NCBI RefSeq assembly: GCF_036884655.1
Contig: NC_088345.1
Coordinates: 22,663,001 to 22,727,000, forward strand
Reading direction: 5' to 3'
DNA from: Musa acuminata AAA Group
Lineage: Eukaryota > Streptophyta > Magnoliopsida > Zingiberales > Musaceae
Length of the DNA stretch: 64,000 bases
Below are positions 1-9,508 of the stretch, in pieces. Both the position numbers and the translations under genes were made by a program. The notes below the pieces were generated by a model. The model was not told where the DNA came from and made no database searches. It saw nothing but the letters and a program-made list of their open reading frames with translations. Every line of letters starts with the position of its first letter. Positions within the stretch are counted from its first letter, which is position 1.

Positions 1-176
1 GCAAGGAGGATCGGCTGCTGGGAGGCGTGCGGCGGTCGTCGCACGATGGCTGGCATCGGTGGTGGGTCGGCACCGGTTGCCCTGTTTCTGGCACTACAGA
101 TGCAGAGCAAGGAGGATCGGCTGCTGGGAGGCGTGCGGCGGTCGTCGCACGATGGCTGGCAGCGGTGGTGGGTCGG
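1..176. repeat. 106-bp tandem duplication (about 1.7 units)
   Basis: Bases 1-70 recur at 107-176 with one visible difference (ATCGG versus AGCGG late in the unit). The period is 106 bp and the first unit may begin outside the window. No coding meaning is evident. Confidence 0.85.
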
Positions 177-323
177 CTGGGCGACGACGGCGCTCGAGGG
201 GAAGAGGAGTGCTGGAGGAGGCGCGGCTGCGATCGACGAGGGGCTGCGGCAACAGAAGAATTCTGTTTCTGCAACCGCTGCAAGGAGGGGCTGCGACAAC
301 CGGCGGCTGCGGCTGCGACCCAA

Positions 324-343
324 GGGGGGGGGGGGGGGGGGGG
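324..343. repeat. 20-base G homopolymer
   Basis: An uninterrupted run of G from 324 to 343. Runs like this are quadruplex-prone and their length is often unreliable in assemblies. Confidence 0.9.
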
Positions 344-916
344 CGGGGCGGCACGATGGCGGACTAGGGTAGCGTCGCCGACGGTAGAAGCGGCGATGGG
401 GTGGTCCGCTAGCTGGGATCGGCGCCGGCAGTCCTTCTCGCTCGAGTGAGATGGGGAAGCGAGGAGGAGAGGTCGATGGCCGGGTGGGGGCAGCGGCGGC
501 GGCGGCGGCGGTGGCTGCTGGCTGGGCGACAGCGGCTGCAGTGGTGATCCCTCGGCCGGGAAGCAGCGGCGGTAGCTGGGCTGGCCGGAAGCAGGGGTCC
601 GGCAGGGGAAGCAGTGGTGGCTGCGGCTTCTTCTTCTTTCTTTTCTTTTCTTTTCTTTTCCTTTTTTCTTTTTCTCTTTTTATTAACGAAGATGAAGATA
701 ACTGCAGCAAGGGGGCAGCGGCGGTGGTGACGGACGCTGACGGGGCAATAGCGACGGTGGTGGAGAAGAGGCAACGGTGGTCGCTGACCAAGACGCAGAT
801 GTTCCTTCACGGTTGAGAGGATCGGTGTTCGTGGCTGTCGGCTTCACCCTTCCTAACATAATTTTTTTTTTTTTAATAGTAACGACAACACGACAGCAAG
901 AACGCTAAGGATCGCC

Positions 917-1080
917 GCTCTGATACCAAATGATAAGACCCTAAAGTCTTATCGTAAACTTTGATACCAAATGATAAGACCCTAAAATCTTATCGTAGGC
1001 TCTGATACCAAATGATAAGACCCTAAAGTCTTATCGTGGCTCTGATACCAAATGATAAGACCCTAAAGTCTTATCGTGGA
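917..1080 (-). repeat. Tandem 40-41 bp units, each with a PBS and an LTR end
   Basis: Four units. GCTCTGATACCA, the reverse complement of the usual plant PBS TGGTATCAGAGC, occurs at 917-928, 999-1010 and 1039-1050. A mutated copy (ACTTTGATACCA) ends at 969. Each is followed by AA and then the inverted repeat GATAAGAC-CCTAAA-GTCTTATC. Read on the minus strand, each unit is an LTR 3' end (...CTTATCA), two bases and a PBS. The rightmost unit borders the LTR at 1053-1107. Confidence 0.85.
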
Positions 1081-1107
1081 AGAAAGGGGAGAAATGAGGA
1101 TGATAAT
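1053..1107 (-). mobile_element. Element Z 5' LTR, 3'-terminal piece
   Basis: Read on the minus strand, this ends in CTTATCA two bases before the PBS at 1039-1050. It is cut from the rest of its LTR (14259-14569) by the 13-kb insertion at 1108-14253, whose ATAAT target duplication occurs here and at 14254-14258. Joined, the two pieces give an LTR of about 366 bp. The internal region would extend left, out of the window. Confidence 0.7.
1103..1107. other. Target site duplication ATAAT, left copy
   Basis: ATAAT immediately precedes the first TGTTGAATC LTR terminus and is repeated at 14254-14258, immediately after the last CCTAACA terminus. Confidence 0.85.
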
Positions 1108-2711
1108 TGTTGAATCTCGTATTTTGATGATGAAACCAATTGATAATTGTGTTTATGTTTTAACTGCATTTTGAGTGATGCAGGTCTACTCGATCAAGAT
1201 TAGACAGTTAACGCAGGAGGAATTGACGTTGCGCCGGAAGAGATCACGTCAGGATATTGGATGGCTGAATGCTTCGGACGTCGGGCATCGGGCCAAGGAG
1301 AGCGAAATTACGCCAAGGATATCGGGGTTGTGGAGGTCAACCGCCGATTGGGCAACAAGCCACAAGAGAGGATGATGCACTGAAGAATCGGACGAAGCGC
1401 CAACCAATGACGTGCCGGGCAACAAAATATCAATTCGCGTTGTAATAATTGTCTAGATCGGAGTTGAGTTTTGGCTTATGTGTGCAGGATTAACTACGAT
1501 AACAATGAAGACATAAAGCGAAACAAAGTGCTGGAGTCAAGCGCGAAGGATTCGTTGGGAGTTCGAGAGTTCGACGGAAGTCCGAAGGTTCGTTGGGAAT
1601 GCTGCAGGAACTAGCCGAGAATGAGTAGGGAGCTTGCCGAAGGGTTTTTCGGAAGCTCACCAGAAGGTTCGTTGGAAGTTCGTGGAGCTCACCGAGAAAG
1701 ATCAGAGCTTACCGAAGAAGCTCATTGGAACTCGCCAAGATCAAATCGTGAAGTCTAGGAGCTTGCCGGGAGTCCGCAGAATGGTTTCCGAGAGTTTATC
1801 GGAAAACCGTCGGAAGTTCGTCGGAAGCTCGCCGGAAGAAGTCTTGACTTACGGACTTTGTAATAGCTTAGAAAATGCCTTTAAATTCGTAGTTAGCACG
1901 TTAATTAGGGTTAGGATTAGGTGTTAATCCTATAACCCAAGTAGGGGCCAATTGGGCCCAAGTTCGGACTGGTTTGGGCCAAGTTTGGAGCCCAACCAGT
2001 GAGCTGAATTGGCCTAGGCGGTGGCACCGCCCAGCACCCGAGAGCTGGGCGGTGACACCTCCTGGGCAAGGCGGTTGCACCGTCCAGCACCCGAGCGCTG
2101 GGCGATGGCACCGCCAGCATCGGGAACATAAGAGAATTCAAATTTTTGGAGCCCAAATTTGAATCCTCTTGAGGCCTATAAATACCCCTCAAGTCTCAGC
2201 TGAGAACACAACTTTTTGAGCAGCAAGTGATTGAGAGAAAAGTCTTAGAAGAGTCTTTGCTAGTCTTGTTTTCAATTTGCTAGTGTTCACCTCCTTCTTT
2301 CTTGCTGAAAATCAGTAAGAGAGTGAACCGCTTGTAAAAGTTGTAAGAGGGGTATTTACCCTTCCCTTTCAAGAGATTTGCTAGTGGAAGGTGGGAGCCT
2401 CATCGAAGAGGGGCCTCGCAAGTGGATGTAGGTCATTTGACCGAACCACTGTAAAATCGGTGTAATCTCTGGTTTGCATTTACTTATTGTCATTCATATT
2501 ACTGTAAATCATTTGCATTTTAATGCTATACTGCTTTGTCTCCGTCTTACTTATCTCTTCAAGTTAAAACGCAATCGAAACAATTTTAAACGAAAACGTT
2601 GCTTTTATCGTACGAAGTTTTCGAAAAGTGTTTAAATCGTGAAAAGTTTATCGCACTTCACCGCTGCACTAATTCACCCCCCCCCCTCTTAGTGCCGCTC
2701 CGATCCTAACA
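1108..2711 (+). repeat. LTR 1 of the gag-only tandem element (1604 bp)
   Basis: Starts TGTTGAATC and ends GATCCTAACA. U3 carries GC-rich inverted modules of the GGCGGTGGCACCGCC type at 2017-2115, just before the TATA box. A C run lies near the 3' end, before CTCTTAGTG. LTR 2 and LTR 3 are closely similar but differ in module number. Confidence 0.92.
2177..2184 (+). promoter_or_regulatory. TATA box of LTR 1
   Basis: TATAAATA within GGCCTATAAATACCCC, about 60 bp after the GC-rich modules. The same context recurs at 7981-7988 (LTR 2), 13720-13727 (LTR 3), 44514-44521 (D) and 52569-52576 (F). On the minus strand it recurs at 27377-27384, 41686-41693 (B) and 47645-47652 (E). Confidence 0.75.
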
Positions 2712-2713
2712 AT

Positions 2714-2725
2714 TGGTATCAGAGC
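2714..2725 (+). other. Primer-binding site, first internal region
   Basis: TGGTATCAGAGC two bases after the LTR end, complementary to the 3' end of initiator methionine tRNA as in most plant Copia elements. Confidence 0.9.
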
Positions 2726-2761
2726 CCAGTATTTCTCATTTCGGATTTACACCCGACAGAA

Positions 2762-3673
2762 ATGGCTCTTCATGGCTTTCAAGAGGGCTTATCAGTTGTT
2801 CGTCCACCGTTGTTTAACTGGACGGACTACACTTATTGGAAAACTCGAATGAGAGTTTTCTTACTTTCGTTGCATTTGAATTTATGGAACATAGTCGAAA
2901 ATGGATTTTAAATGTCTTCTCTTCCAATTAACCATTGGAATGATTTGGAGAGGAAGATGTTTTCTCTAAATGCAAAGGCTATGAATGCCTTATATTGTGC
3001 ACTTGACAAAAATGAATTTAATCGCGTTTCGATGTGTGACTCGGCTTTTGATATTTGGAGAACTCTAGAGGTCACTCATAAAGGCATTAGTCGAGTGAAA
3101 GAGTCTAAAATCAATATTCTTGTGCATTCTTATGAATTTTTCCGGACGAAACCAAGTGAGTCCATCGGAGACATGTACACCCGTTTCACGGATGTTATCA
3201 ATGGACTCAAAGCTCTTGGTAAAAGTTTTTCTAATTTTGAACTAGTCACTAAAATCTTAAGACCCCTTCCAAAAAGTTGGGATTCTAAAATAACCGCAAT
3301 ACAAGAAACAAAAGATTTAAATATTTTTCCACTTGAAGAACTAATTGGTTCGTTGATGACATATGAAATGGTGCACAATACACATGATGAACATGATGGA
3401 CAAAATCACCTTCCAAAAAACAGGAAAGATTTGGAACTCCGAACAAATGAATACCACTTGAGCGATGACTCAAGTGATGAGGACAATGATGAACTTGAAC
3501 TTCGAACACTAAATCTTAATAAGTTTATTAAACAAAGATCTAAAATAAACAATGAACTTGAACGGAGGAAGAGGCCAAAGAAGAGGATGGCAACCAAGGA
3601 TGAATCAAGAACTTCTAAAGGTGAAACGGCGAATTGGGCTTTGACGGGCTTCGACTACAAGGTAAGTAACTAA
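2762..3673 (+). pseudogene. Copia Gag-like frame, copy 1, one premature stop
   Basis: Gag forms the particle that packages element RNA. The frame starts at the ATG at 2762, 37 bases after the PBS, and has one in-frame TAA at 2909-2911 (codon 50). It then reads open for 253 codons from 2912. Gag motifs include DYTYWKTRM near the start, NAKAMNALYCAL, FDIWRTLEVTHKG, SIGDMYTRFTDVINGLKALG and LPKSWDSKITAIQE, then an acidic and lysine-rich tail. The tail lacks the CCHC zinc knuckle (CYECKKSGHYKSDC) found in the homologous Gag of element B. The frame ends at KVSN, and an AG|GTAAGT donor-like sequence spans 3662-3667. No pol follows. Gag family is confident; loss of RNA binding is inference. Confidence 0.88.
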
Positions 3674-6600
3674 ACTCTCTTGAATTATTTTGAAATTACT
3701 TGAAGTTTTTCATGAGTTCTTAATTTAGATAGTAGGAATAGGAAATAAAAAAAAATTATTTTTTAAAAATTATATCATGTTTTTCTTTTTTAGCATCTTT
3801 GAAAAAATTAAAAATTTGATCAATGAAAAGTATATTGCTAAGGTTTCATGCATGTTATGTTTTTAAATGTTGAATGATGTATGCAACATTATGGATTATA
3901 GTTATATGATAAGTGATAATGCTTAGGATTAATCATGTGTATTTTGATGATTTTATGTCATGCATGAGTTTTTGAAGTAAATGTTGATTTGATACTCTCA
4001 TTTTGGATTAACATGTTTTAGGTTTAATCATTTTTATGATGAATTAAGATGACATTCTCATGACATATTAAGATGACATAGTGCATTTACATCTATGTAT
4101 GAATTTCTTTATAGTCTTTTGATGATAGATGTGATATCATGATGATTTATTTTTGATGTGTTTGGTCTTGACGGCTTTATGATGAAACTTATGTTTTGAC
4201 TTTAAATGATGATACAATGTTTTCACAAAAAGACTTGAACACTCTCATATGAAATCAATTGTATGAAATGGAAATGAATTTTCTATTCTATTGAGATTAT
4301 TGAATTTATTTTACCAATCTTATGAATCTGATGAAAATAAAGATGATGAATATTTTATAAATGAGTTGTCTTATAAGATTTTGCCTTTACATCTTGAACT
4401 GTAATGCTTATATTGATTTGGCATATAAAGACTAAGGCATGCTAATAAGAAGCAAATCACATGAATAGAAATTTATAAAAATGAAATGTAATCCTCTATC
4501 TTATTGATTTCTACCTAAGAGACCAATAAAACTATCTATGCCATTTTGAATCTCTTGAAAGAAATGTTGAGATTTTGATGATTTGGATGATTTGAATTTG
4601 AATGAGTTTTATTCAAAATCATTATATTGATTCCGTGATATTTACAAATTAAGATTTATTATGAATCAAGATCTTTTCATTAATCGATCTCCTAAGATTT
4701 TCTTTTGATTATTTATGAGTATATTTTTCAAAAAGAAATCATGCCTTTTGGTATTCATATGTTCTAATCTTTCATGATATGATTTTTATACAATTCCTTG
4801 TATTCATGAAATGTTTATCGCATCACCCAATTACTTTCTTCTTGATATTCCTTAGGTGGTGATTAAAATAATGCATGAAATACTCTTGATATTATTTTGA
4901 TGTATACAAATGAAAAGTTATAATCATGAATGATCAGATGAAATTTGACAAATATCTTCATGATTTGAAATATTTATAATTTAAAATTATGCATGCAATT
5001 GCTTTGTATTGTGATGATATATGCATCATGAATACTTTATTATCATACATAAAAATAGTGATAAACATTTTGAAAATAAATGTTTGTATCATGTTAGATG
5101 ATTTTACATTTTGTGCATGATGAGTTATAGTGATGATTGAAACAATGATTGAAATGCTTTAAATGATGAATGTTTGGTATCATGATCAACATGTTGATAA
5201 ATGCTTGAAAATTTTAATGTTTGAGTATCATGTATGATATGCTTATTAATGATGATTGATTTATTTTTCGGTATCGTGCATGAAAAATAAGGTTATTGAA
5301 ATTGTGTATGTTTTAATTTGAATATATAACGATGCATAAATAAGAATGATACTTACCTTTGTCATAATATGAAAATTGATATAAGGGTCTTCCCTTCTTT
5401 TTGACAATGACAAAGGGGGAGCAAGAATTTCTAGCATGGACATCATGAAAAGAGGCAAACTAACTAGCTTACACAATTCAAATTGAAAGCAAAAATTGCA
5501 CTTCTCAAAAGAGAAGATGCAAATGTAACATTTGCCAAATTGTTTGCTTGCCTTATGTAAAACATTATCTCTTGCTAGTTTGGCATTTTTGCTAGCTTGT
5601 ATGTTGCAAAACTTGATCACTTTTTCAAACATTTTGCTAGCTTACACTATGCAAAGAAAGCAAAAATGGCACTTCTAGAAGAAAGAGCTTGTTATTTTGC
5701 ATATCACAAGCTTGTCTATCTTAAGAAACAAAAATTGCAAAAGTGCTATCTTCCCTATCTCAAGAAGCAAAACTTGCAACTTGCACATTGCAATAGGAAG
5801 CAAAAATGACACTTCTCAAAAGAGAAGAAAGAGCTTACTATCTTGAACATCTTTAATATGCTAGGTAGCATGATGTACAATTTGCTATCTTGAACATTAC
5901 AAAGAAATACTATCATGCACATTGCAAAGAAAAGCAAATATGCCAACTTGCACATCTTTAAATTTGCTAGCTTGTATGTAGTAAAACTTGTATATCGTAA
6001 AAGTTGCTAGCTTATAGAGAAGCAAAGAATTGCTATCTCGAAAGAAGCAAAAAATGCAAAACTTAGAAAACTTGCAATATAATTGCTCTTGCCATGCTTT
6101 GTATCAAAAATATGTTGATATCCTTAAAAGCATCACATTAAATTTTTTAGTATTGCAATGTATCACATGTATTGCAAATTGTAATTTTTGAGACTATTAT
6201 CATATCATGTTTAACAATTGATGTCTTTCTTGACATGATTTCTTTACATTTTTGTCTTGTATGTATCATGTGATGATTGAAATATTGATTGATGCAAATT
6301 CATACTTTATGGAAAAGTCTAAATCATTAGTTCCTCTCCTTCTTTTCGACAATGAGATAGGGGGAGAAAGATTGCTAGCTCAAGGCAAATGTTGGCTAGC
6401 TTGTACTCTTCCCTTCTTTTCGACAAAAATAAAGGGGAGAAAGCTTTTGCTAGTGAGAAAATGCAAAGAATAGCAAAGTGCAATCTTGCACAAGAAGCAA
6501 GTGTTGAATTGCCATGATTGAACTTAAGAATCTTGCTATGCTTTTGTGCTTATATGTTGTGATGAAAATCTAGCTTTATGTTGCAAAAACTTGCATATAT

Positions 6601-6875
6601 TTTAAAATAGCTAGAGCTACTTCTCCTTTTTGTTGATGACAGAGGGGGAGAAGTATATTGATGACTTCATGCATTGAATTGAATATTATATATATATTTG
6701 CATGATGGTTTAAATGTCTTTCATAACATGTGAAAAATGTTACTTGGATTTGAGATAATCCAAGTGTTCTATCAATGGCATATTGATAGGGGGAGTTTAG
6801 TTAAACTCCGGGGAGTTTAGTTAAACTCCGGGGAGTTAAGGTTAACTCTGTTAATCATTAATTAGTTATCATCAT
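3674..6875 (+). other. Non-coding AT-rich internal spacer, copy 1
   Basis: 3.2 kb without a credible gene. 3674-5270 is AT-rich and dominated by TGATGAT and CATGATGA words. From about 5571 to 6075 it becomes a series of degenerate modules built on GCTAGCTTG, TTGCACAT and AAGCAAAAA. Several polypurine-like tracts (GGGGGAG, mostly after GACAA/GATGAC) lie at 5411-5421, 6357-6370, 6430-6443, 6640-6652 and 6786-6795. Short frames here read through these repeats and show no domain. The second internal copy has the same structure. Confidence 0.75.
6792..6849 (+). repeat. Hairpin cluster just upstream of the PPT
   Basis: GGAGTTTAGTTAAACTCC, an 8-bp stem with a 2-base loop, occurs at 6792-6809 and again at 6812-6829. 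A third hairpin, GAGTTAAGGTTAACTC, follows near 6834-6849. The second internal region has one copy of the first type (12603-12620) plus the third. Related hairpins precede the PPT in elements B (29854-29871), E (48529-48546) and C (near 25017-25035). Confidence 0.8.
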
Positions 6876-6890
6876 AAAAAAGGGGGAGAT
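6876..6890 (+). other. Polypurine tract, first internal region
   Basis: AAAAAAGGGGGAGA followed by T, then the TGTTGAATC start of LTR 2. This is the expected place for plus-strand priming. Confidence 0.85.
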
Positions 6891-8516
6891 TGTTGAATCT
6901 TGTATTTTGATGATGAAACCAATTGATAATTGTTTTTATGTTTTAACTGCATTTTGAGTGATGCAGGTCTACTCGATCAGGATTAGACAGTTAACGCAGG
7001 AGGAATTGACGTTGCGCCGGAAGAGATCACGTCAGGATATTGGATGGCTGAATGCTTCGGACGTCGGGCATCGGGCCAAGGAGAGCGAAATTGCGCCAAG
7101 GATATTGGGGTTGCGGAGGTCAACCGCCGATTGGGCAACAAGCCACAAGAGAGGACGATGCACCGAAGAATCGGACAAAGCGCCAACCAATGACGTGCCG
7201 GGCAACATAATGTCAATTCGCGTTGTAATAATTGTCTAGATCGGAGTTGAGTTTTGGTTTATGTGTGCAGGATTAACTATGATAACGATGAAGACATAAA
7301 GCGAAACAAAGTGCTGGAGTCAAGCGTGAAGGATTCGTTGGGAGTTCGAGAGTTCGACGGAAGTCCGAAGGTTCATCGGGAATGCTACCGGAACTAGCCG
7401 AGAATGAGTAGGGAGCTTGCCGAAGGGTTTTTTGGAAGCTCGCCAGAAGGTTCGTTGGAAGTTCGCGGAGCTCACCGAGAAAGATCGGAACTTACCAAAG
7501 AAGCTCGTTGGAACTCGCCAAGATCAAATCGTGAAGTCTAGGAGCTTGCCGGGAGTCCGCAGAATGGTTTCCGAGAGTTTATCGGAAGACCGTCGGAAGT
7601 TCTTCAGAAGCTCGCTGGAAGAAGTCTTGACTTACGGACTTTGTGATAGCTTAGAAAATGTCTTTAAATTCGTAGTTAGCATGTTAATTAGGGTTAGGAT
7701 TAGGTGTTAATCCTATAACACAAGTAGGGGCCAATTGGGCCCAAGTTCAGACTGGTTTGGGCCAAGTTTGGAGCCCAACCAGTGAGCTGAAATGGCCTAG
7801 GCGGTGGCACCGCCTAGCACCCGAGAGCTGGGCGGTGACACCTCCTGGGCTGGGCGGTTGCACCGTCCAGCACCCGAGCGTTGGGCGGTGGCACCACTTG
7901 GCTGGGCGGTGGTACCGCCAGCATCGGGAACATAAGAGAATTCAAATTTTTGGAGCCCAAATTTGAATCCTCTTGAGGCCTATAAATACCCCTCAAGTCT
8001 CAGCTGAGAACACAACTTTTTGAGCAGCAAGTGATTGAGAGAAAAGTCTTAGAAGAGTCTTTGCTAGTCTTGTTTTCAATTTGCTAGTGTTCACCTCCTT
8101 CTTTCTTGCCGAAAATCTGTAAGAGAGTGAACCGCTTGTAAAAGTTGTAAGAGGGGTATTTAACCTTCCCTTTCAAGAGATTTGCTAGTGGAAGGTGGGA
8201 GCCTCATCGAAGAGGGGCCTCGCAAGTGGATGTAGGTCATTTGACCGAACCACTGTAAAATCGGCGTAATCTCTCGTTTGCATTTTCTTATTGTCATTTA
8301 TATTACTGCAAATCATTTGCATTTTAATGCTATACTGCTTTGTCTCCATCTTACTTATCTCTTCAAGTTAAAACACAATCGAAACGGTTTTAAATGAAAA
8401 CATTGCTTTTATCGTACGAAGTTTCTGAAAAATGTTTAAATCGTGAAAAGTTTATCGCACTTCACCGCTGCACTAATTCACCCCCCCCCCCTCTTAGTGT
8501 TGCTCCGATCCTAACA
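6891..8516 (+). repeat. LTR 2, central LTR of the tandem element (1626 bp)
   Basis: Same ends as LTR 1. Its GC-rich module cluster (7800-7919) is the longest of the three and includes an extra GGCTGGGCGGTGGTACCGCC unit. It is bordered by a PPT on the left and a PBS on the right, so it serves as 3' LTR of one unit and 5' LTR of the next. Confidence 0.92.
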
Positions 8517-8518
8517 AT

Positions 8519-8530
8519 TGGTATCAGAGC
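8519..8530 (+). other. Primer-binding site, second internal region
   Basis: TGGTATCAGAGC, two bases after the end of LTR 2. Confidence 0.9.
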
Positions 8531-8566
8531 CCAGTATTTCTCATTTCAGATTTACACCCGACAGAA

Positions 8567-9508
8567 ATGGCTCTTCATGGCTTTCAAGAGGGCTTATCAG
8601 TTGTTCGTCCACCATTGTTTAACAGGACAGACTACACTTATTGAAAAACTCGAATGAGAGTTTTCTTACTTTCGTTGGATTTGAATTTATGGCACATAGT
8701 CGAAAATGGATTTGAAATGTCTTCTCTTCCAATGAACTATTGGAATGATTTGGAGAGGAAGATGTTTTCTCTAAATGCAAAGGCTATGAATGTCTTATAT
8801 TGTGCACTTGACAAAAATGAATTTAATCGTGTTTCGATGTGTGACTCGGCTTTTGATATTTCAAGAACTCTAGAGGTCACTCATGAAGGCACTAGCCGAG
8901 TGAAAGAGTCCAAAATCAATATTCTTGTGCAATCTTATGAACTTTTCCGGATGAAACCAAGTGAGTCCATCGGCGACATGTACACCCGTTTCACGGATGT
9001 CATCAATGGACTCAAAGCTCTTGGTAAAATTTTTTCTAATTTTGAACTAGTCACTAAAATTTTAAGATCCCTTCCAAAAAATTGGGATTCTAAAATAACC
9101 GCAATACAAGAAACAAAAGATTTAAATATTTTTCCACTTGAAGAACTAATTGGTTCGTTGATGACATATGAAATGGTGCACAATACACATGATGAACATG
9201 ATGGACAAAATCACCTTCCAAAGAACAGGAAGGATTTGGAACTCCGGACAAATGAATACCACTTGAGCGATGACTCAAGTGATGAGGACAATGATGAACT
9301 TGAACTTCGAACACTAAATCTTAATAAGTTTATTAAACAAAAATCTAAAATAAACAATGAACTTGAATGGAGGAAGAGGCCAAAGAAGAGGAAGGCAACC
9401 AAGGATGAATCAAGAACTTCTAAATGTGAAACGGCGAATTGCGCTTTGACGGGCTTCGACTACAAGGTAAGTAACTCAACTCTCTTGAATTATTTTGAAA
9501 TTACTTGA
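8567..9508 (+). pseudogene. Copia Gag-like frame, copy 2, one premature stop
   Basis: Homologue of the frame at 2762, with the same start context and the same Gag motifs. The TAA of copy 1 is absent (GGATTTGAAATG here), but a different stop, TGA at 8642-8644 (codon 26), replaces the Trp of DYTYWKTRM. From the in-frame ATG at 8654 the frame is open for 284 codons, the longest Gag frame of this family in the window. The zinc knuckle is missing here too. The frame runs past the copy 1 end because KVSNSTLL replaces KVSN-stop; the GTAAGT sequence is at 9467-9472. No pol follows. The independent lesion shows that both copies decayed separately. Confidence 0.88.

Larger units (their letters stand above)
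1..916. other. GC-rich, low-complexity region at window edge
   Basis: Very GC-rich sequence full of GGC/GCG runs, unlike the AT-rich DNA to its right. It includes a 20-base G run and a pyrimidine tract (TTTTC repeats) near 626-680. Open frames exist on both strands, but all are compositionally biased (Ala/Gly/Arg or Pro/Arg-rich), overlap each other and show no recognisable domain, so I call no gene. On the minus strand this stretch lies directly downstream of a primer-binding site array (917-1050). It is therefore probably the 5' leader or internal region of the minus-strand element Z that runs off the left edge. That is inference from position. Confidence 0.5.

Noticed and set aside
46..816. 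Overlapping frames of 86-140 codons in GC-rich DNA
   Set aside because: Frames on both strands overlap, consist of biased Ala/Gly/Arg/Pro sequence and match no domain. GC-rich DNA has few stops by chance.
3662..3667. GTAAGT as a functional splice donor after gag
   Set aside because: A good donor consensus, but no matching acceptor or downstream exon was found. The aligned position in gag-pol elements is plain coding sequence (GAGGTAACGG).
5261..5632. 123-codon minus-strand frame, with an equal-length twin at 11072-11443
   Set aside because: Conserved only because the internal region is duplicated. It lies in AT-rich module DNA, shows no domain and is not kept in element C.
6958..7239. Frame in LTR 2 repeated at 1175-1375 and 12749-13030
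   Set aside because: Lies within the LTR and is repeated with it. No domain, and different lengths in each LTR.
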